From Kosakonia sp. H02 (GTDB lineage: Bacteria > Pseudomonadota > Gammaproteobacteria > Enterobacterales > Enterobacteriaceae), in assembly GCA_030704225.1 (NCBI GenBank), contig CP131915.1:558001-622000 (forward strand): DNA of 64,000 bases. Direction: 5' to 3'. Below are positions 51,644 through 60,424 of this stretch, in pieces (positions within the stretch are counted from its first letter, which is position 1; every line of letters starts with the position of its first letter). The translations under genes were made by a program, and so were the position numbers. The notes under the pieces were generated by a model. That model did no database searches, had not been told where the DNA came from, and was given only the letters and a program-made list of their open reading frames with translations.

Positions 51644-53013
51644 TGACTGCACGTTTAACCCGCTGGCTGACCACGCTCGATAACTTTGAGCAAAAGATGG
51701 CGCAACTGCCGTCTGTGCGCCGTTATGGCCGGTTGACCCGCGCAACGGGGCTGGTGCTGGAAGCGACCGGGTTGCAACTGCCGCTGGGTGCGACATGCAT
51801 TATTGAGCGTCAGGACGGGCTGGAAACGCGCGAAGTAGAAAGCGAAGTGGTCGGCTTTAACGGCCAGCGCCTGTTCCTGATGCCCCTTGAAGAAGTCGAA
51901 GGCATTTTGCCCGGCGCACGCGTTTATGCCCGCAGTGCGCTGGGCGATAGTTTACAGAGCAGTAAACAGTTGCCCCTCGGCCCTGCCCTGCTGGGTCGCG
52001 TGCTGGACGGCGCGGGCAAACCCCTCGACAGCCTGCCCGCCCCGGATACCGGCGAAACGGGCGCATTAATCACCCAACCGGTTAACCCACTGCAACGTAC
52101 CGCCATTGAACACGTGCTGGATACCGGCGTGCGCGCGATTAACGCGTTGTTAACCGTTGGTCGCGGTCAGCGTATGGGGCTGTTCGCTGGTTCCGGCGTC
52201 GGTAAAAGCGTGTTGTTAGGCATGATGGCGCGTTACACCCAGGCAGATGTGATTGTTGTTGGCCTGATTGGTGAACGTGGCCGTGAAGTGAAAGATTTTA
52301 TCGAGAACATCCTCGGGGCCGATGGTCGCGCGCGATCCGTTGTTATCGCCGCCCCGGCGGATGTCTCGCCGTTATTGCGTATGCAGGGCGCTGCTTACGC
52401 CACGCGCATTGCTGAAGATTTCCGCGATCGCGGTCAGCATGTGCTGCTGATTATGGACTCCCTGACGCGTTATGCCATGGCGCAGCGTGAAATCGCGCTG
52501 GCGATTGGCGAGCCGCCAGCAACCAAAGGTTATCCCCCTTCTGTCTTCGCCAAATTACCGGCGCTGGTGGAACGCGCGGGCAACGGCATTCACGGCGGCG
52601 GCTCGATCACCGCGTTTTATACCGTGCTCACCGAAGGCGATGACCAGCAGGATCCGATTGCTGACTCCGCACGCGCCATTCTTGATGGACACATTGTGTT
52701 GTCCCGCCGTCTGGCGGAGGCCGGTCATTACCCGGCGATTGATATTGAAGCGTCGATCAGCCGTGCAATGACAGCGTTAATTACCGAACAACATTACGCG
52801 CGAGTCCGCAACTTTAAACAGTTGCTGTCGAGCTTCCAGCGTAACCGCGATCTGGTCAGCGTCGGCGCTTACGCGCGCGGCAGCGACCCGATGCTGGATA
52901 AAGCCATTGCGTTATGGCCGCAACTGGAAGCTTTCCTGCAACAGGGCATTTTCGAACGTGCCGGGTGGGAAGATTCGATGCAGGCTTTAGAGCTTATCTT
53001 CCCGACGGTCTGA
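51643..53013 (+). CDS. fliI: FliI, flagellum-specific export ATPase
   Basis: ATPase of the type III flagellar export apparatus, related to F1 beta; 456 residues. Walker A is GLFAGSGVGKSVLLG at about residues 181-195; Walker B is in VLLIMDSLTRYAMAQ. LIGERGREVKDF and the catalytic Glu in it are conserved. The ATG at 51643 overlaps the fliH stop; an upstream ATG at 51613 is inside fliH. It works as a hexamer with FliH and FliJ. Confidence 0.96.
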   Translation: MTARLTRWLTTLDNFEQKMAQLPSVRRYGRLTRATGLVLEATGLQLPLGATCIIERQDGLETREVESEVVGFNGQRLFLMPLEEVEGILPGARVYARSALGDSLQSSKQLPLGPALLGRVLDGAGKPLDSLPAPDTGETGALITQPVNPLQRTAIEHVLDTGVRAINALLTVGRGQRMGLFAGSGVGKSVLLGMMARYTQADVIVVGLIGERGREVKDFIENILGADGRARSVVIAAPADVSPLLRMQGAAYATRIAEDFRDRGQHVLLIMDSLTRYAMAQREIALAIGEPPATKGYPPSVFAKLPALVERAGNGIHGGGSITAFYTVLTEGDDQQDPIADSARAILDGHIVLSRRLAEAGHYPAIDIEASISRAMTALITEQHYARVRNFKQLLSSFQRNRDLVSVGAYARGSDPMLDKAIALWPQLEAFLQQGIFERAGWEDSMQALELIFPTV

Positions 53014-53033
53014 GGTAGTGGAGAGCTGACTTT

Positions 53034-53477
53034 ATGACGCAACACAGCGCATTAACGACGCTAAAGGATCTGGCAGAAAAAGAGGTTGAAGACGCAGCAC
53101 TGAAACTCGGTGAAATGCGCCGCGCCTGCCAGCAAGCCGAAGAACAGTTAAAGATGCTGATGGATTATCAGCACGAATACCGCAGCAGCCTGAATAACAC
53201 CATGAGCCAGGGGATTGATAACCAACGCTGGCAGAACTATCAGCAGTTTATTCAGACGCTGGAAAAAGCCATTGATCAACATCGACAGCAACTGGCGCAG
53301 TGGAACGAGAAGGTTGATATCGCGCTCGGTTGCTGGCGGGAAAAGAAACAGCGCTTACAGGCCTGGCAAACCTTGCAGGACCGGCAAAGCGCCGCAGCAC
53401 TGCTGGCGGAAAACCGTCTCGATCAGAAAAAAATGGATGAGTTTGCACAGCGAGCGTCACTGAGGAAAACAGAATGA
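53034..53477 (+). CDS. fliJ: FliJ, flagellar export chaperone/coupler
   Basis: A 147-residue, almost wholly helical protein with heptad-like coiled coil over its length, similar to the gamma subunit of F1. FliJ sits in the FliI hexamer and helps couple proton flow to export. It begins 20 bases after fliI and overlaps fliK by four bases (ATGA). Confidence 0.94.
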   Translation: MTQHSALTTLKDLAEKEVEDAALKLGEMRRACQQAEEQLKMLMDYQHEYRSSLNNTMSQGIDNQRWQNYQQFIQTLEKAIDQHRQQLAQWNEKVDIALGCWREKKQRLQAWQTLQDRQSAAALLAENRLDQKKMDEFAQRASLRKTE

Positions 53478-54736
53478 TCACCTTGCCAAAATTGTTAGTT
53501 ACCCCAACTGATGACGCCGCGACTACCGGTGTGCAGGCGGGCAAAGCGGGCGGCGATTCCGCCCAGGATTTCCTCGCCCTGCTGACCGGCGCCATGTCCG
53601 GCGTGCAAGGCCAGGAGAGTGACGCGCCCCTGACCCTGGCCGATCTCCAGGCGGCGGCCTTAAACGGCAAGTTCGCCAAAGGCAATCTGGCTGCTGCGAC
53701 CGGCGACGAAGCACAACAGACGCCGGCACAGAAGCTGGCCGACCTGTTGGCGCGCCAGGCCGCGAAAGGCGATGCCCTTGCCACATCCGAAAGCAGTGAA
53801 GAGATGCAGAAACTTTTTGCTGGCCTGACACCCGCCGCTAAAACCGATGTACTGGCCGCGTTAAGCAAAATGGCGAAAGCCAGTGCCAGCGATGAGAAAA
53901 GCGACAGCAAAAGTGATGAGCTGGCGGGCCTGAGCGCCTTAATGGCGATGTTGCCGCACCAGCAAGCGGCGCAATTAACCGCAACCGCACAGCCCACCAC
54001 CGCCAGCGGCAAAGTCGATGTTGCAGCGGCGGCTAACCGCGCGCTGAACAATGGCGCGTTGTCGAAGGCCACCGATGCCGACCTGCCACGTGCCAGCGTG
54101 AAAGGTGATGCGGCGAATGCCGCTGCCCTTAACGTGGCTGACGATAGCCAGCAAACGGCAAACTTCGCCGCTACGCTCGCGGTGAAAAAAGATAACGACA
54201 CCGCCGCGCTGCAAACCACCAATACCACCGCAAGCGTTGCGCCAGTCACCACCTCTGTGAGCGCCGCGCATGCCAGCGCGCCGGTTGCCGCACCGGTGCT
54301 TAGCGCGCCGCTCGGCAGCCACGAGTGGCAGCAGAATCTTAGCCAGCATGTGACGCTGTTTACCCGTCAGGGCCAGCAGAGCGCGGAGCTGCGCCTGCAC
54401 CCGGAAGATCTCGGCCAGGTGCAAATCTCCATCAAGCTTGAGGATAACCAGGCGCAGTTGCAGATGGTCTCCGCCCACAGTCATGTTCGCCAGGCACTGG
54501 AAGCCGCCCTGCCGATGCTGCGCACGTCGCTGGCGGAAAGCGGGATCCAACTGGGTCAGAGCAACATCAGCAGCGAAAGTTTTGCGGGCCAGCAACAGCA
54601 ATCTTCCCAGCAGCAACAGGCTTCACACTCGGGTTCCGGCGAACGTTTTGGCAGCGATGATGGTGAGGCAATCATTACCCCGGCAAGCCTGCAATCTGCG
54701 GCTCGCGGTAACGGCGCGGTCGACATCTTTGCCTAA
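53474..54736 (+). CDS. fliK: FliK, flagellar hook-length control protein
   Basis: Exported ruler protein of 420 residues that sets hook length and flips the export specificity by contact with FlhB. The N-terminal part (about 1-270) is Ala/Thr/Asp-rich and low in complexity; the compact C-terminal domain (about 280-390) holds SAELRLHPEDLGQVQISIKL and the family end. A Gln/Ser tail follows (QQQQSSQQQQASHSG). The length is somewhat above the 375-405 residues I recall for E. coli and Salmonella. It closes the fliFGHIJK operon. Confidence 0.94.
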   Translation: MITLPKLLVTPTDDAATTGVQAGKAGGDSAQDFLALLTGAMSGVQGQESDAPLTLADLQAAALNGKFAKGNLAAATGDEAQQTPAQKLADLLARQAAKGDALATSESSEEMQKLFAGLTPAAKTDVLAALSKMAKASASDEKSDSKSDELAGLSALMAMLPHQQAAQLTATAQPTTASGKVDVAAAANRALNNGALSKATDADLPRASVKGDAANAAALNVADDSQQTANFAATLAVKKDNDTAALQTTNTTASVAPVTTSVSAAHASAPVAAPVLSAPLGSHEWQQNLSQHVTLFTRQGQQSAELRLHPEDLGQVQISIKLEDNQAQLQMVSAHSHVRQALEAALPMLRTSLAESGIQLGQSNISSESFAGQQQQSSQQQQASHSGSGERFGSDDGEAIITPASLQSAARGNGAVDIFA

Positions 54737-54752
54737 ACGCCAGAGGTAGCAT

Positions 54753-54803
54753 GATTATCCCCGTCTTTTCCGCCCTTTGACCGGAGCAGGACACGGGATA
54801 ATC
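54753..54803. repeat. Inverted repeat in the fliK-fliL gap
   Basis: GATTATCCC at 54753-54761 and its perfect complement GGGATAATC at 54795-54803, 33 bases apart, in the 101-base gap before fliL. The gap should contain the FlhDC-dependent promoter of fliLMNOPQR. The repeat could be an operator or a hairpin. Confidence 0.55.
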
Positions 54804-54837
54804 ACCGCATAAGCTGTTAACAGGAAGCCCGTATCAG

Positions 54838-55305
54838 ATGACTGACTCCGCCCTCAACAAAAAACGCAAGCGCTCGATCTGGATCCCGCTGCTGGTTTTA
54901 ATCACACTCGCGGCATGCGCCACTGCTGGCTATAGTTACTGGCGTATGCAACAAAAACATACGGCTGATGCCAGACTGGAAGCGCCGCCACCGCCAGCGC
55001 CTGTTTTCTTCGCACTGGATACCTTTACGGTGAATCTGGGTGACGCTGACCGGGTGCTCTACGTCGGCATTACGCTGCGTCTGAGAGATGACGCGACGCG
55101 CGCAAGACTGAGCGAATATTTGCCGGAAGTGCGTAGCCGCTTGTTGTTGCTGTTCTCACGTCAGGACGCTAATCAGCTCGCGACTAACGAGGGCAAGCAG
55201 AATCTTGCTACCGCGATTAAAGAGACAATCGCAACGCCATTAGTGCCAGGACAACCGAAACAGGAAGTCACTGACGTTCTTTATACAGCTTTCATTTTGC
55301 GGTAA
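54838..55305 (+). CDS. fliL: FliL, flagellar basal-body-associated protein
   Basis: A 155-residue inner-membrane protein with a basic start (NKKRKRS), one helix at about residues 14-34 and a periplasmic stomatin-like domain. FliL rings surround the stator units and support torque, notably in swarming. The conserved FFALDTFTVNLGDADRVLYV and the C-terminal LYTAFILR are present. It starts the fliLMNOPQR operon; fliM follows after four bases. Confidence 0.95.
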   Translation: MTDSALNKKRKRSIWIPLLVLITLAACATAGYSYWRMQQKHTADARLEAPPPPAPVFFALDTFTVNLGDADRVLYVGITLRLRDDATRARLSEYLPEVRSRLLLLFSRQDANQLATNEGKQNLATAIKETIATPLVPGQPKQEVTDVLYTAFILR

Positions 55306-55309
55306 AGAC

Positions 55310-56314
55310 ATGGGCGATAGTATTCTTTCTCAGGCAGAAATCGATGCGCTGCTCAACGGCGACAGCGATAAGAGTGATGATCCTAAACCGGGAATGGGCG
55401 CCGATAGCGATATTCGCCCCTATGACCCGAATACCCAGCGCCGCGTGGTTCGTGAACGCTTGCAGGCGCTGGAGATCATCAACGAACGTTTCGCGCGTCA
55501 GTTCCGTATGGGGTTGTTCAACCTGCTGCGTCGTAGCCCGGATATCACCGTCGGCGCGATCCGCATTCAGCCCTACCATGAGTTTGCGCGTAACTTACCC
55601 GTTCCCACCAACCTTAACCTGATCCACCTGAAACCCCTGCGCGGCACCGGCCTGTTCGTGTTCTCGCCAAGCCTGGTGTTTATTGCCGTGGATAACTTGT
55701 TTGGCGGCGACGGGCGTTTTCCGACCAAGGTGGAAGGCCGTGAGTTCACGCACACAGAACAGCGCGTGATCAACCGTATGCTGAAACTGGCCCTTGAAGC
55801 CTACAGCGATGCGTGGAAGGCGATTCACCCGCTTGATGTGGAATATGTGCGTTCTGAAATGCAGGTGAAGTTTACCAACATCACCACGTCGCCCAACGAT
55901 ATTGTCGTTAATACCCCGTTCCATGTGGAGATCGGCAACCTGACAGGTGAGTTCAATATCTGTCTGCCGTTCAGCATGATTGAACCGCTGCGCGAAACGC
56001 TGGTTAACCCGCCGCTGGAAAACTCTCGTAATGAAGACCAGAACTGGCGTGACAATCTGGTGCGTCAGGTTCAGCACTCTGAGCTGAATTTGATTGCCAA
56101 TTTCGCGGATATTCCCCTGCGCCTGTCGCAGATACTTAAGCTCAAACCCGGCGATGTGCTGCCGATAGAGAAACCCGATCGCATTATTGCTCATGTCGAC
56201 GGCGTACCGGTGCTTACCAGCCAGTACGGTACGGTCAACGGACAATATGCGTTACGTGTTGAGCACTTGATAAACCCGATTTTGAATTCGCTGAATGAGG
56301 AACAGCCCAAATGA
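55310..56314 (+). CDS. fliM: FliM, flagellar motor switch protein
   Basis: A 334-residue C-ring protein. The N-terminal CheY-P-binding peptide is intact (GDSILSQAEIDALLNG). The middle domain begins near residue 50 and contains the GGXG-type loop region; a SpoA domain lies at about 250-325. It links chemotaxis signals to FliG and FliN. Its stop overlaps the fliN start by four bases. Confidence 0.96.
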   Translation: MGDSILSQAEIDALLNGDSDKSDDPKPGMGADSDIRPYDPNTQRRVVRERLQALEIINERFARQFRMGLFNLLRRSPDITVGAIRIQPYHEFARNLPVPTNLNLIHLKPLRGTGLFVFSPSLVFIAVDNLFGGDGRFPTKVEGREFTHTEQRVINRMLKLALEAYSDAWKAIHPLDVEYVRSEMQVKFTNITTSPNDIVVNTPFHVEIGNLTGEFNICLPFSMIEPLRETLVNPPLENSRNEDQNWRDNLVRQVQHSELNLIANFADIPLRLSQILKLKPGDVLPIEKPDRIIAHVDGVPVLTSQYGTVNGQYALRVEHLINPILNSLNEEQPK

Positions 56315-56727
56315 GTGATATTAACAATCCGTCCGATGAGAACAGCGGAGCACTGGACGATCTGTGGGCTGACGCGTTGAACGAACAAAAAACCACGCCA
56401 GGCACCAAGAGCGCGGCAGACACCGTGTTCCAGCAGCTTGGCGGCGGCGATACTGGCGGCAATGTTCAGGATATCGACCTGATTATGGATATCCCGGTGA
56501 AGCTGACGGTTGAACTGGGTCGCACGCGGATGACCATCAAAGAGCTGCTGCGTCTGACGCAGGGTTCGGTGGTGGCCCTTGAGGGGCTGGCGGGCGAACC
56601 GCTGGATATCCTGATCAACGGTTATCTGATTGCGCAAGGTGAAGTCGTGGTCGTCGCTGATAAATACGGCGTGCGTATTACCGACATCATCACCCCTTCC
56701 GAGCGTATGCGCCGTCTGAGCCGCTGA
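56311..56727 (+). CDS. fliN: FliN, flagellar motor switch protein
   Basis: A 138-residue protein of the lower C-ring. The N-terminal 50 residues are acidic and variable; the SpoA domain fills about 55-135 (DIPVKLTVELGRTRMTIKEL, then ITDIITPSERMRRLS). It binds FliH-FliI and CheY-P. It overlaps fliM by ATGA and is followed after seven bases by fliO. Confidence 0.96.
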   Translation: MSDINNPSDENSGALDDLWADALNEQKTTPGTKSAADTVFQQLGGGDTGGNVQDIDLIMDIPVKLTVELGRTRMTIKELLRLTQGSVVALEGLAGEPLDILINGYLIAQGEVVVVADKYGVRITDIITPSERMRRLSR

Positions 56728-56734
56728 GGCAAGT

Positions 56735-57109
56735 ATGAAGACACAGGCTACGGTTTCTCAACCGTCCGCCGTTTCCGGTTCGCCACTACTGCAAGTCAGT
56801 GGCGCGCTGTTTGGCATTATCGCCGTGATCCTGATGGCGGCCTGGCTTGCCAAACGCTTCGGCTTTGGGGGCAAAATCGCCAGCAGCCGGGGTTTAAAAG
56901 TGACCGCCAGCTCCACGGTCGGCCCGCGTGAACGCGTGGTGATTGTGGATGTTGAAGATGCACGCCTGGTGCTGGGCGTTACGCCCACCAACATCAATCT
57001 GTTGCACAAACTTCCTCCCGCACCCGTCGACAGTGAAGCCGTGAACGAGAAAAGTGTGGATTTCCAGTCCGTGATGAAGAATTTGCTTAAGCGTTCCGGG
57101 AGATCCTGA
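56735..57109 (+). CDS. fliO: FliO, flagellar biosynthesis protein
   Basis: A 124-residue inner-membrane protein with one helix at about 20-40 and a basic cytoplasmic domain (KVTASSTVGPRERVVIVDVE). FliO helps fold and assemble FliP in the export gate. The start MKTQATVSQPS follows the fliN stop closely. The stop codon overlaps the fliP ATG by one base. Confidence 0.93.
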   Translation: MKTQATVSQPSAVSGSPLLQVSGALFGIIAVILMAAWLAKRFGFGGKIASSRGLKVTASSTVGPRERVVIVDVEDARLVLGVTPTNINLLHKLPPAPVDSEAVNEKSVDFQSVMKNLLKRSGRS

Positions 57110-57846
57110 TGCGCCGTTTGTTACCTTTCGCGCTGGCCGGGTTGTGGCTGGTTGCACCTGCCGCGTTTGCGCAGTTGCCGGGGCTTATCAGCCAGCCGCT
57201 GGCAGGCGGCGGCCAGTCCTGGTCCCTGCCGGTGCAGACGCTGGTTTTTATCACCTCGCTCACCTTTTTACCTGCCATTTTGCTGATGATGACCAGCTTT
57301 ACCCGCATCATCATTGTTTTTGGCCTGCTGCGAAACGCGCTCGGCACGCCGTCGGCGCCGCCGAACCAGGTGCTGCTCGGGCTGGCGCTGTTTTTGACCT
57401 TTTTCATTATGTCGCCGGTTATCGACAAGATTTATACCGACGCCTATCAGCCGTTCAGTGAAAGCAAAATTTCCGTGGATGTGGCGCTGGAAAGAGGCGC
57501 GCAGCCGCTGCGTGAATTTATGCTGCGCCAGACGCGCCAGGCCGATCTGGCCTTGTTCGCGCGTTTGTCGAATAGCCCGCCGATTGAAGGCCCGGAAGCG
57601 GTACCGATGCGTATTCTGCTGCCTGCGTATGTCACCAGCGAGCTGAAAACCGCGTTTCAGATTGGTTTTACGATTTTTATTCCATTCCTGATTATCGACC
57701 TGGTGATCGCAAGCGTGCTGATGGCGCTGGGGATGATGATGGTGCCACCGGCGACAATCGCTTTGCCGTTCAAGCTGATGCTGTTTGTGCTGGTGGATGG
57801 CTGGCAGCTGCTGGTCGGCTCGCTGGCGCAAAGCTTTTACAGTTAG
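57109..57846 (+). CDS. fliP: FliP, flagellar export gate protein
   Basis: A 245-residue core protein of the type III export gate (FliP5-FliQ4-FliR1). A cleavable signal peptide at 1-20 (ALAGLWLVAPAAFA) is followed by four helices; the family signature LMMTSFTRIIIVFGLLRNAL and the cytoplasmic GALQPLREFM-like region (GAQPLREFMLRQTR) are visible. It follows fliO without a gap and precedes fliQ by nine bases. Confidence 0.96.
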   Translation: MRRLLPFALAGLWLVAPAAFAQLPGLISQPLAGGGQSWSLPVQTLVFITSLTFLPAILLMMTSFTRIIIVFGLLRNALGTPSAPPNQVLLGLALFLTFFIMSPVIDKIYTDAYQPFSESKISVDVALERGAQPLREFMLRQTRQADLALFARLSNSPPIEGPEAVPMRILLPAYVTSELKTAFQIGFTIFIPFLIIDLVIASVLMALGMMMVPPATIALPFKLMLFVLVDGWQLLVGSLAQSFYS

Positions 57847-57855
57847 GAGTAAGGC

Positions 57856-58125
57856 ATGACACCCGAATCGGTCATGATGATGGGCACCGAGGCGATGAGA
57901 GTTGCCCTTGCCCTTGCCGCCCCGCTGCTGCTGATGGCGCTGATTACCGGCCTTGTGATCAGCATTTTGCAGGCGGCTACGCAGATCAACGAAATGACGC
58001 TCTCTTTTATTCCGAAAATTATCGCCGTGTTTGCCACGATCGTGATTGCCGGGCCGTGGATGCTGAATTTGCTGCTTGATTACATGCGTACGTTGTTCAA
58101 CAACATTCCTTACATCATCGGGTAA
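57856..58125 (+). CDS. fliQ: FliQ, flagellar export gate protein
   Basis: An 89-residue protein with two helices (about 15-40 and 50-75) that wraps the FliP-FliR core of the export gate. The conserved ISILQAATQINEMTLSFIPK loop is present. It lies nine bases from both fliP and fliR and is part of the same transcript. Confidence 0.96.
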   Translation: MTPESVMMMGTEAMRVALALAAPLLLMALITGLVISILQAATQINEMTLSFIPKIIAVFATIVIAGPWMLNLLLDYMRTLFNNIPYIIG

Positions 58126-58133
58126 TCCGGCTT

Positions 58134-58931
58134 ATGTTGAACGTCACCAGCGACCAGTGGGTACACTGGATCAGTATGTATTTCTGGCCGCTGCTGCGCG
58201 TGATGGCGTTGATCATGACTGCGCCTATCCTGAGCGAATCGCGTATTCCCCGCCGGGTGAAAATTGGGCTGGGGATTATTATCACTATCGTGATTGCCCC
58301 GACGCTGCCGGCCACGCCGGATGTCGAAATCTTCTCTCCGGCTGCGCTATGGTTGGCGTTTCAGCAGATCCTGATCGGCATTGCGCTCGGTTTTACCATG
58401 CAGTTTGCCTTTGCCACGATTCGCATGGCGGGCGAGGTAATCGGCCTGCAAATGGGCCTCTCTTTCGCCACCTTTGTTGACCCGACCAGCCATTTAAATA
58501 TGCCGGTGTTGGCACGCCTGCTGGATATGTTGGCGATGCTGTTATTCCTGACGCTCAACGGCCATTTGTGGTTGATCTCAATGCTGGTAGACACCTTCCA
58601 CACCTTGCCGATTGGCGGTAATCCGGTCAACAGCAATGCATACCTGGCATTAACGCGGGCAGCGGGGATGATTTTCCTCAATGGGTTAATGTTGGCGCTG
58701 CCGGTTATCACGTTGCTGCTGACCATTAACCTTTCGCTCGGTTTATTAAACCGCATGGCGCCGCAATTATCGGTGTTTGTGATCGGTTTTCCCGTTACGT
58801 TAAGCGTCGGAATGTTGCTCATGGCAGCAATGATGCCGTTGATTGCGCCATTCTGTGAACGGGTATTCAGTGAAATATTCAATCTGTTAGCTGAAATTGT
58901 CAGCGAGCTGCCGCAAAATAGTAATCCCTGA
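58134..58931 (+). CDS. fliR: FliR, flagellar export gate protein
   Basis: A 265-residue membrane protein with about six helices that completes the FliPQR gate. Conserved stretches include ESRIPRRVKIGLG and AGEVIGLQMGLSFATFVDPT. It is the last gene of fliLMNOPQR. About 280 bases with an RcsAB box separate it from rcsA. Confidence 0.95.
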   Translation: MLNVTSDQWVHWISMYFWPLLRVMALIMTAPILSESRIPRRVKIGLGIIITIVIAPTLPATPDVEIFSPAALWLAFQQILIGIALGFTMQFAFATIRMAGEVIGLQMGLSFATFVDPTSHLNMPVLARLLDMLAMLLFLTLNGHLWLISMLVDTFHTLPIGGNPVNSNAYLALTRAAGMIFLNGLMLALPVITLLLTINLSLGLLNRMAPQLSVFVIGFPVTLSVGMLLMAAMMPLIAPFCERVFSEIFNLLAEIVSELPQNSNP

Positions 58932-58949
58932 TTTTCATACTGGCTTCCC

Positions 58950-58963
58950 TGAGGATAATCCTA
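58950..58963 (+). promoter_or_regulatory. RcsAB box upstream of rcsA
   Basis: TGAGGATAATCCTA matches the RcsA-RcsB consensus TAAGAATATTCCTA at most positions and is palindromic at its core. It supports autoactivation of rcsA, which is known in E. coli and Klebsiella. Confidence 0.75.
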
Positions 58964-59210
58964 AAGTTAAATTAGAAAAACATAGACCAGGATATATCTG
59001 ACGCGGTTTATTTGTTTTTAGCGTTCTCACAGAACGCAACATTTACTTTACTTTAAGATGATTCCTGGCAAATTATACCTAACTTTACGGGATAGTGGAT
59101 TCGCCTGAAGTCTTCATCCTGCACTTCAGTAATATAAGTTGTTTCCTGTATGGCTTCTGAAGCTTCTGGCGGGTGGTGAATTATCGTTACGCATTGAGTG
59201 AGGGTATGCC

Positions 59211-59834
59211 ATGTCAACGATTATTATGGATTTATGCAGTTATACCCGGTTGGGATTAACAGGGTATCTGACAAGCCGGGGGATAAAAAAACGAGAAATC
59301 AATGATGTGTTAACTGTTGATCAACTCGAAACAGCTTGCACCACGCTTCAGCCATCTGTGGTGTTTATTAATGAGGACTGCTTTATCCATGACCCAAGCA
59401 GCAGTCAGCACATAAAGCAAGTCATTAATCAGCATCCCCGTACGCTGTTTATTGTGTTTATGGCCATTGCGAATATTCATTTTGATGAATACCTGTTAGT
59501 CCGTAAGAACCTGCTCATCAGTTCAAAGTCAATCAAGCCGGAGTCACTGGATAATATTCTGGGAGATTACCTGAATAAAGAGAGGAAAAGCGTGGGAACC
59601 ATTAATTTACCCACACTTTCACTAAGTCGCACCGAGTCCAGCATGTTGAAAATGTGGATGTCGGGGCAGGATACAATTCAAATCTCCGATCAGATGAATA
59701 TTAAAGCGAAAACGGTATCATCACATAAGGGAAATATTAAAAGGAAAATTAAAACGCATAATAAACAAGTGATCTATCATGTAGTACGGCTAACAGATAA
59801 TGTTACCAGCGGTATATTTGTTAATATGCGTTAA
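59211..59834 (+). CDS. rcsA: RcsA, capsule synthesis co-activator
   Basis: A 207-residue LuxR-type regulator that forms a heterodimer with RcsB to activate colanic-acid capsule genes and repress flhDC. The N-terminal 120 residues are the unstable dimerisation domain, a target of Lon; the helix-turn-helix is at about 140-195 (LSLSRTESSMLKMWMSGQDT, then MNIKAKTVSSHKGNIKRKI). Sequence around the gene is visibly more AT-rich than its flagellar neighbours. An RcsAB box lies upstream. In E. coli the transcription is silenced by H-NS and relieved by DsrA, whose gene is nearby. Confidence 0.96.
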   Translation: MSTIIMDLCSYTRLGLTGYLTSRGIKKREINDVLTVDQLETACTTLQPSVVFINEDCFIHDPSSSQHIKQVINQHPRTLFIVFMAIANIHFDEYLLVRKNLLISSKSIKPESLDNILGDYLNKERKSVGTINLPTLSLSRTESSMLKMWMSGQDTIQISDQMNIKAKTVSSHKGNIKRKIKTHNKQVIYHVVRLTDNVTSGIFVNMR

Positions 59835-59853
59835 AGCTTATGTTATTTATTCA

Positions 59854-59870
59854 CCCTCCTTTACGGAGGG
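59854..59870. terminator. Hairpin between rcsA and dsrB
   Basis: Perfect 6-bp stem CCCTCC / GGAGGG with a TTTAC loop between convergent genes; T runs are weak on both strands. Confidence 0.4.
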
Positions 59871-59876
59871 CGAAAA

Positions 59877-60065
59877 TTAACCATCTAATTCGACAAATAC
59901 CCCATCCGGGTGGCCTTTTTCATTAAAGAACCAGATACCGAGCGGGTAATCTTCAAGTGAAACCAGGTACATCGTACCTTCATTGAATGCCTCAACAGCC
60001 AATACCACTCCCGGACGGCGTGGACCTCCGTCCGTTTTGACCGTAACCCGATCGTTAACCTTCAT
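59877..60065 (-). CDS. dsrB: DsrB, small protein
   Basis: A 62-residue soluble protein, MKVNDRVTVKTDGGPRRPGV at the start, closely matching E. coli DsrB in length and sequence. It looks like a small beta-barrel (SH3-like) domain; the function is unknown. The ATG at 60065 follows an AGGAG site; a GTG two codons upstream is less likely. It is convergent with rcsA, and divergent from yodD. Confidence 0.92.
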   Translation of the reverse strand: MKVNDRVTVKTDGGPRRPGVVLAVEAFNEGTMYLVSLEDYPLGIWFFNEKGHPDGVFVELDG

Positions 60066-60193
60066 ATTCACTCCTCCTGTCGCATTTACGCCAGTTTAGA
60101 ACAAAACGCCGCCGCTGGCAGCGCCCCGCACTCTGCCTGCCGTTTTTTTCTACCGTCTATACTTGTTTTCAGGACAGTGAACGAGGTGAGAGC

Positions 60194-60424
60194 ATGAAAA
60201 CGGCGAGAGAGTATAGCGAAACGGCCAAGCGCGACGTGCAGGTAGACGTTGATGCCCTGCTGGCGGCCATTAACGAAATCAGCGAAAGCGAAGTTCACCG
60301 TATTGATGATGACGAAGGTCAGCGCGTAAGTGTTGATGGGCGTGAGTATCATACCTGGCGGGAACTGGCGGAAGCCTTTGAGCTGGATGTGCATGACTTT
60401 AGCATCACCGAGGCGAATCGCTAA
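60194..60424 (+). CDS. yodD: YodD, stress-induced small protein
   Basis: A 76-residue acidic protein, MKTAREYSETAKRDVQVDVD at the start and HTWRELAEAFELD near the end, matching E. coli YodD, which is known to be induced by peroxide and acid. No motif gives a function. The ATG follows GAGGTGAGAG. Its stop codon meets the 3' end of dsrA on the other strand. Confidence 0.91.
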   Translation: MKTAREYSETAKRDVQVDVDALLAAINEISESEVHRIDDDEGQRVSVDGREYHTWRELAEAFELDVHDFSITEANR

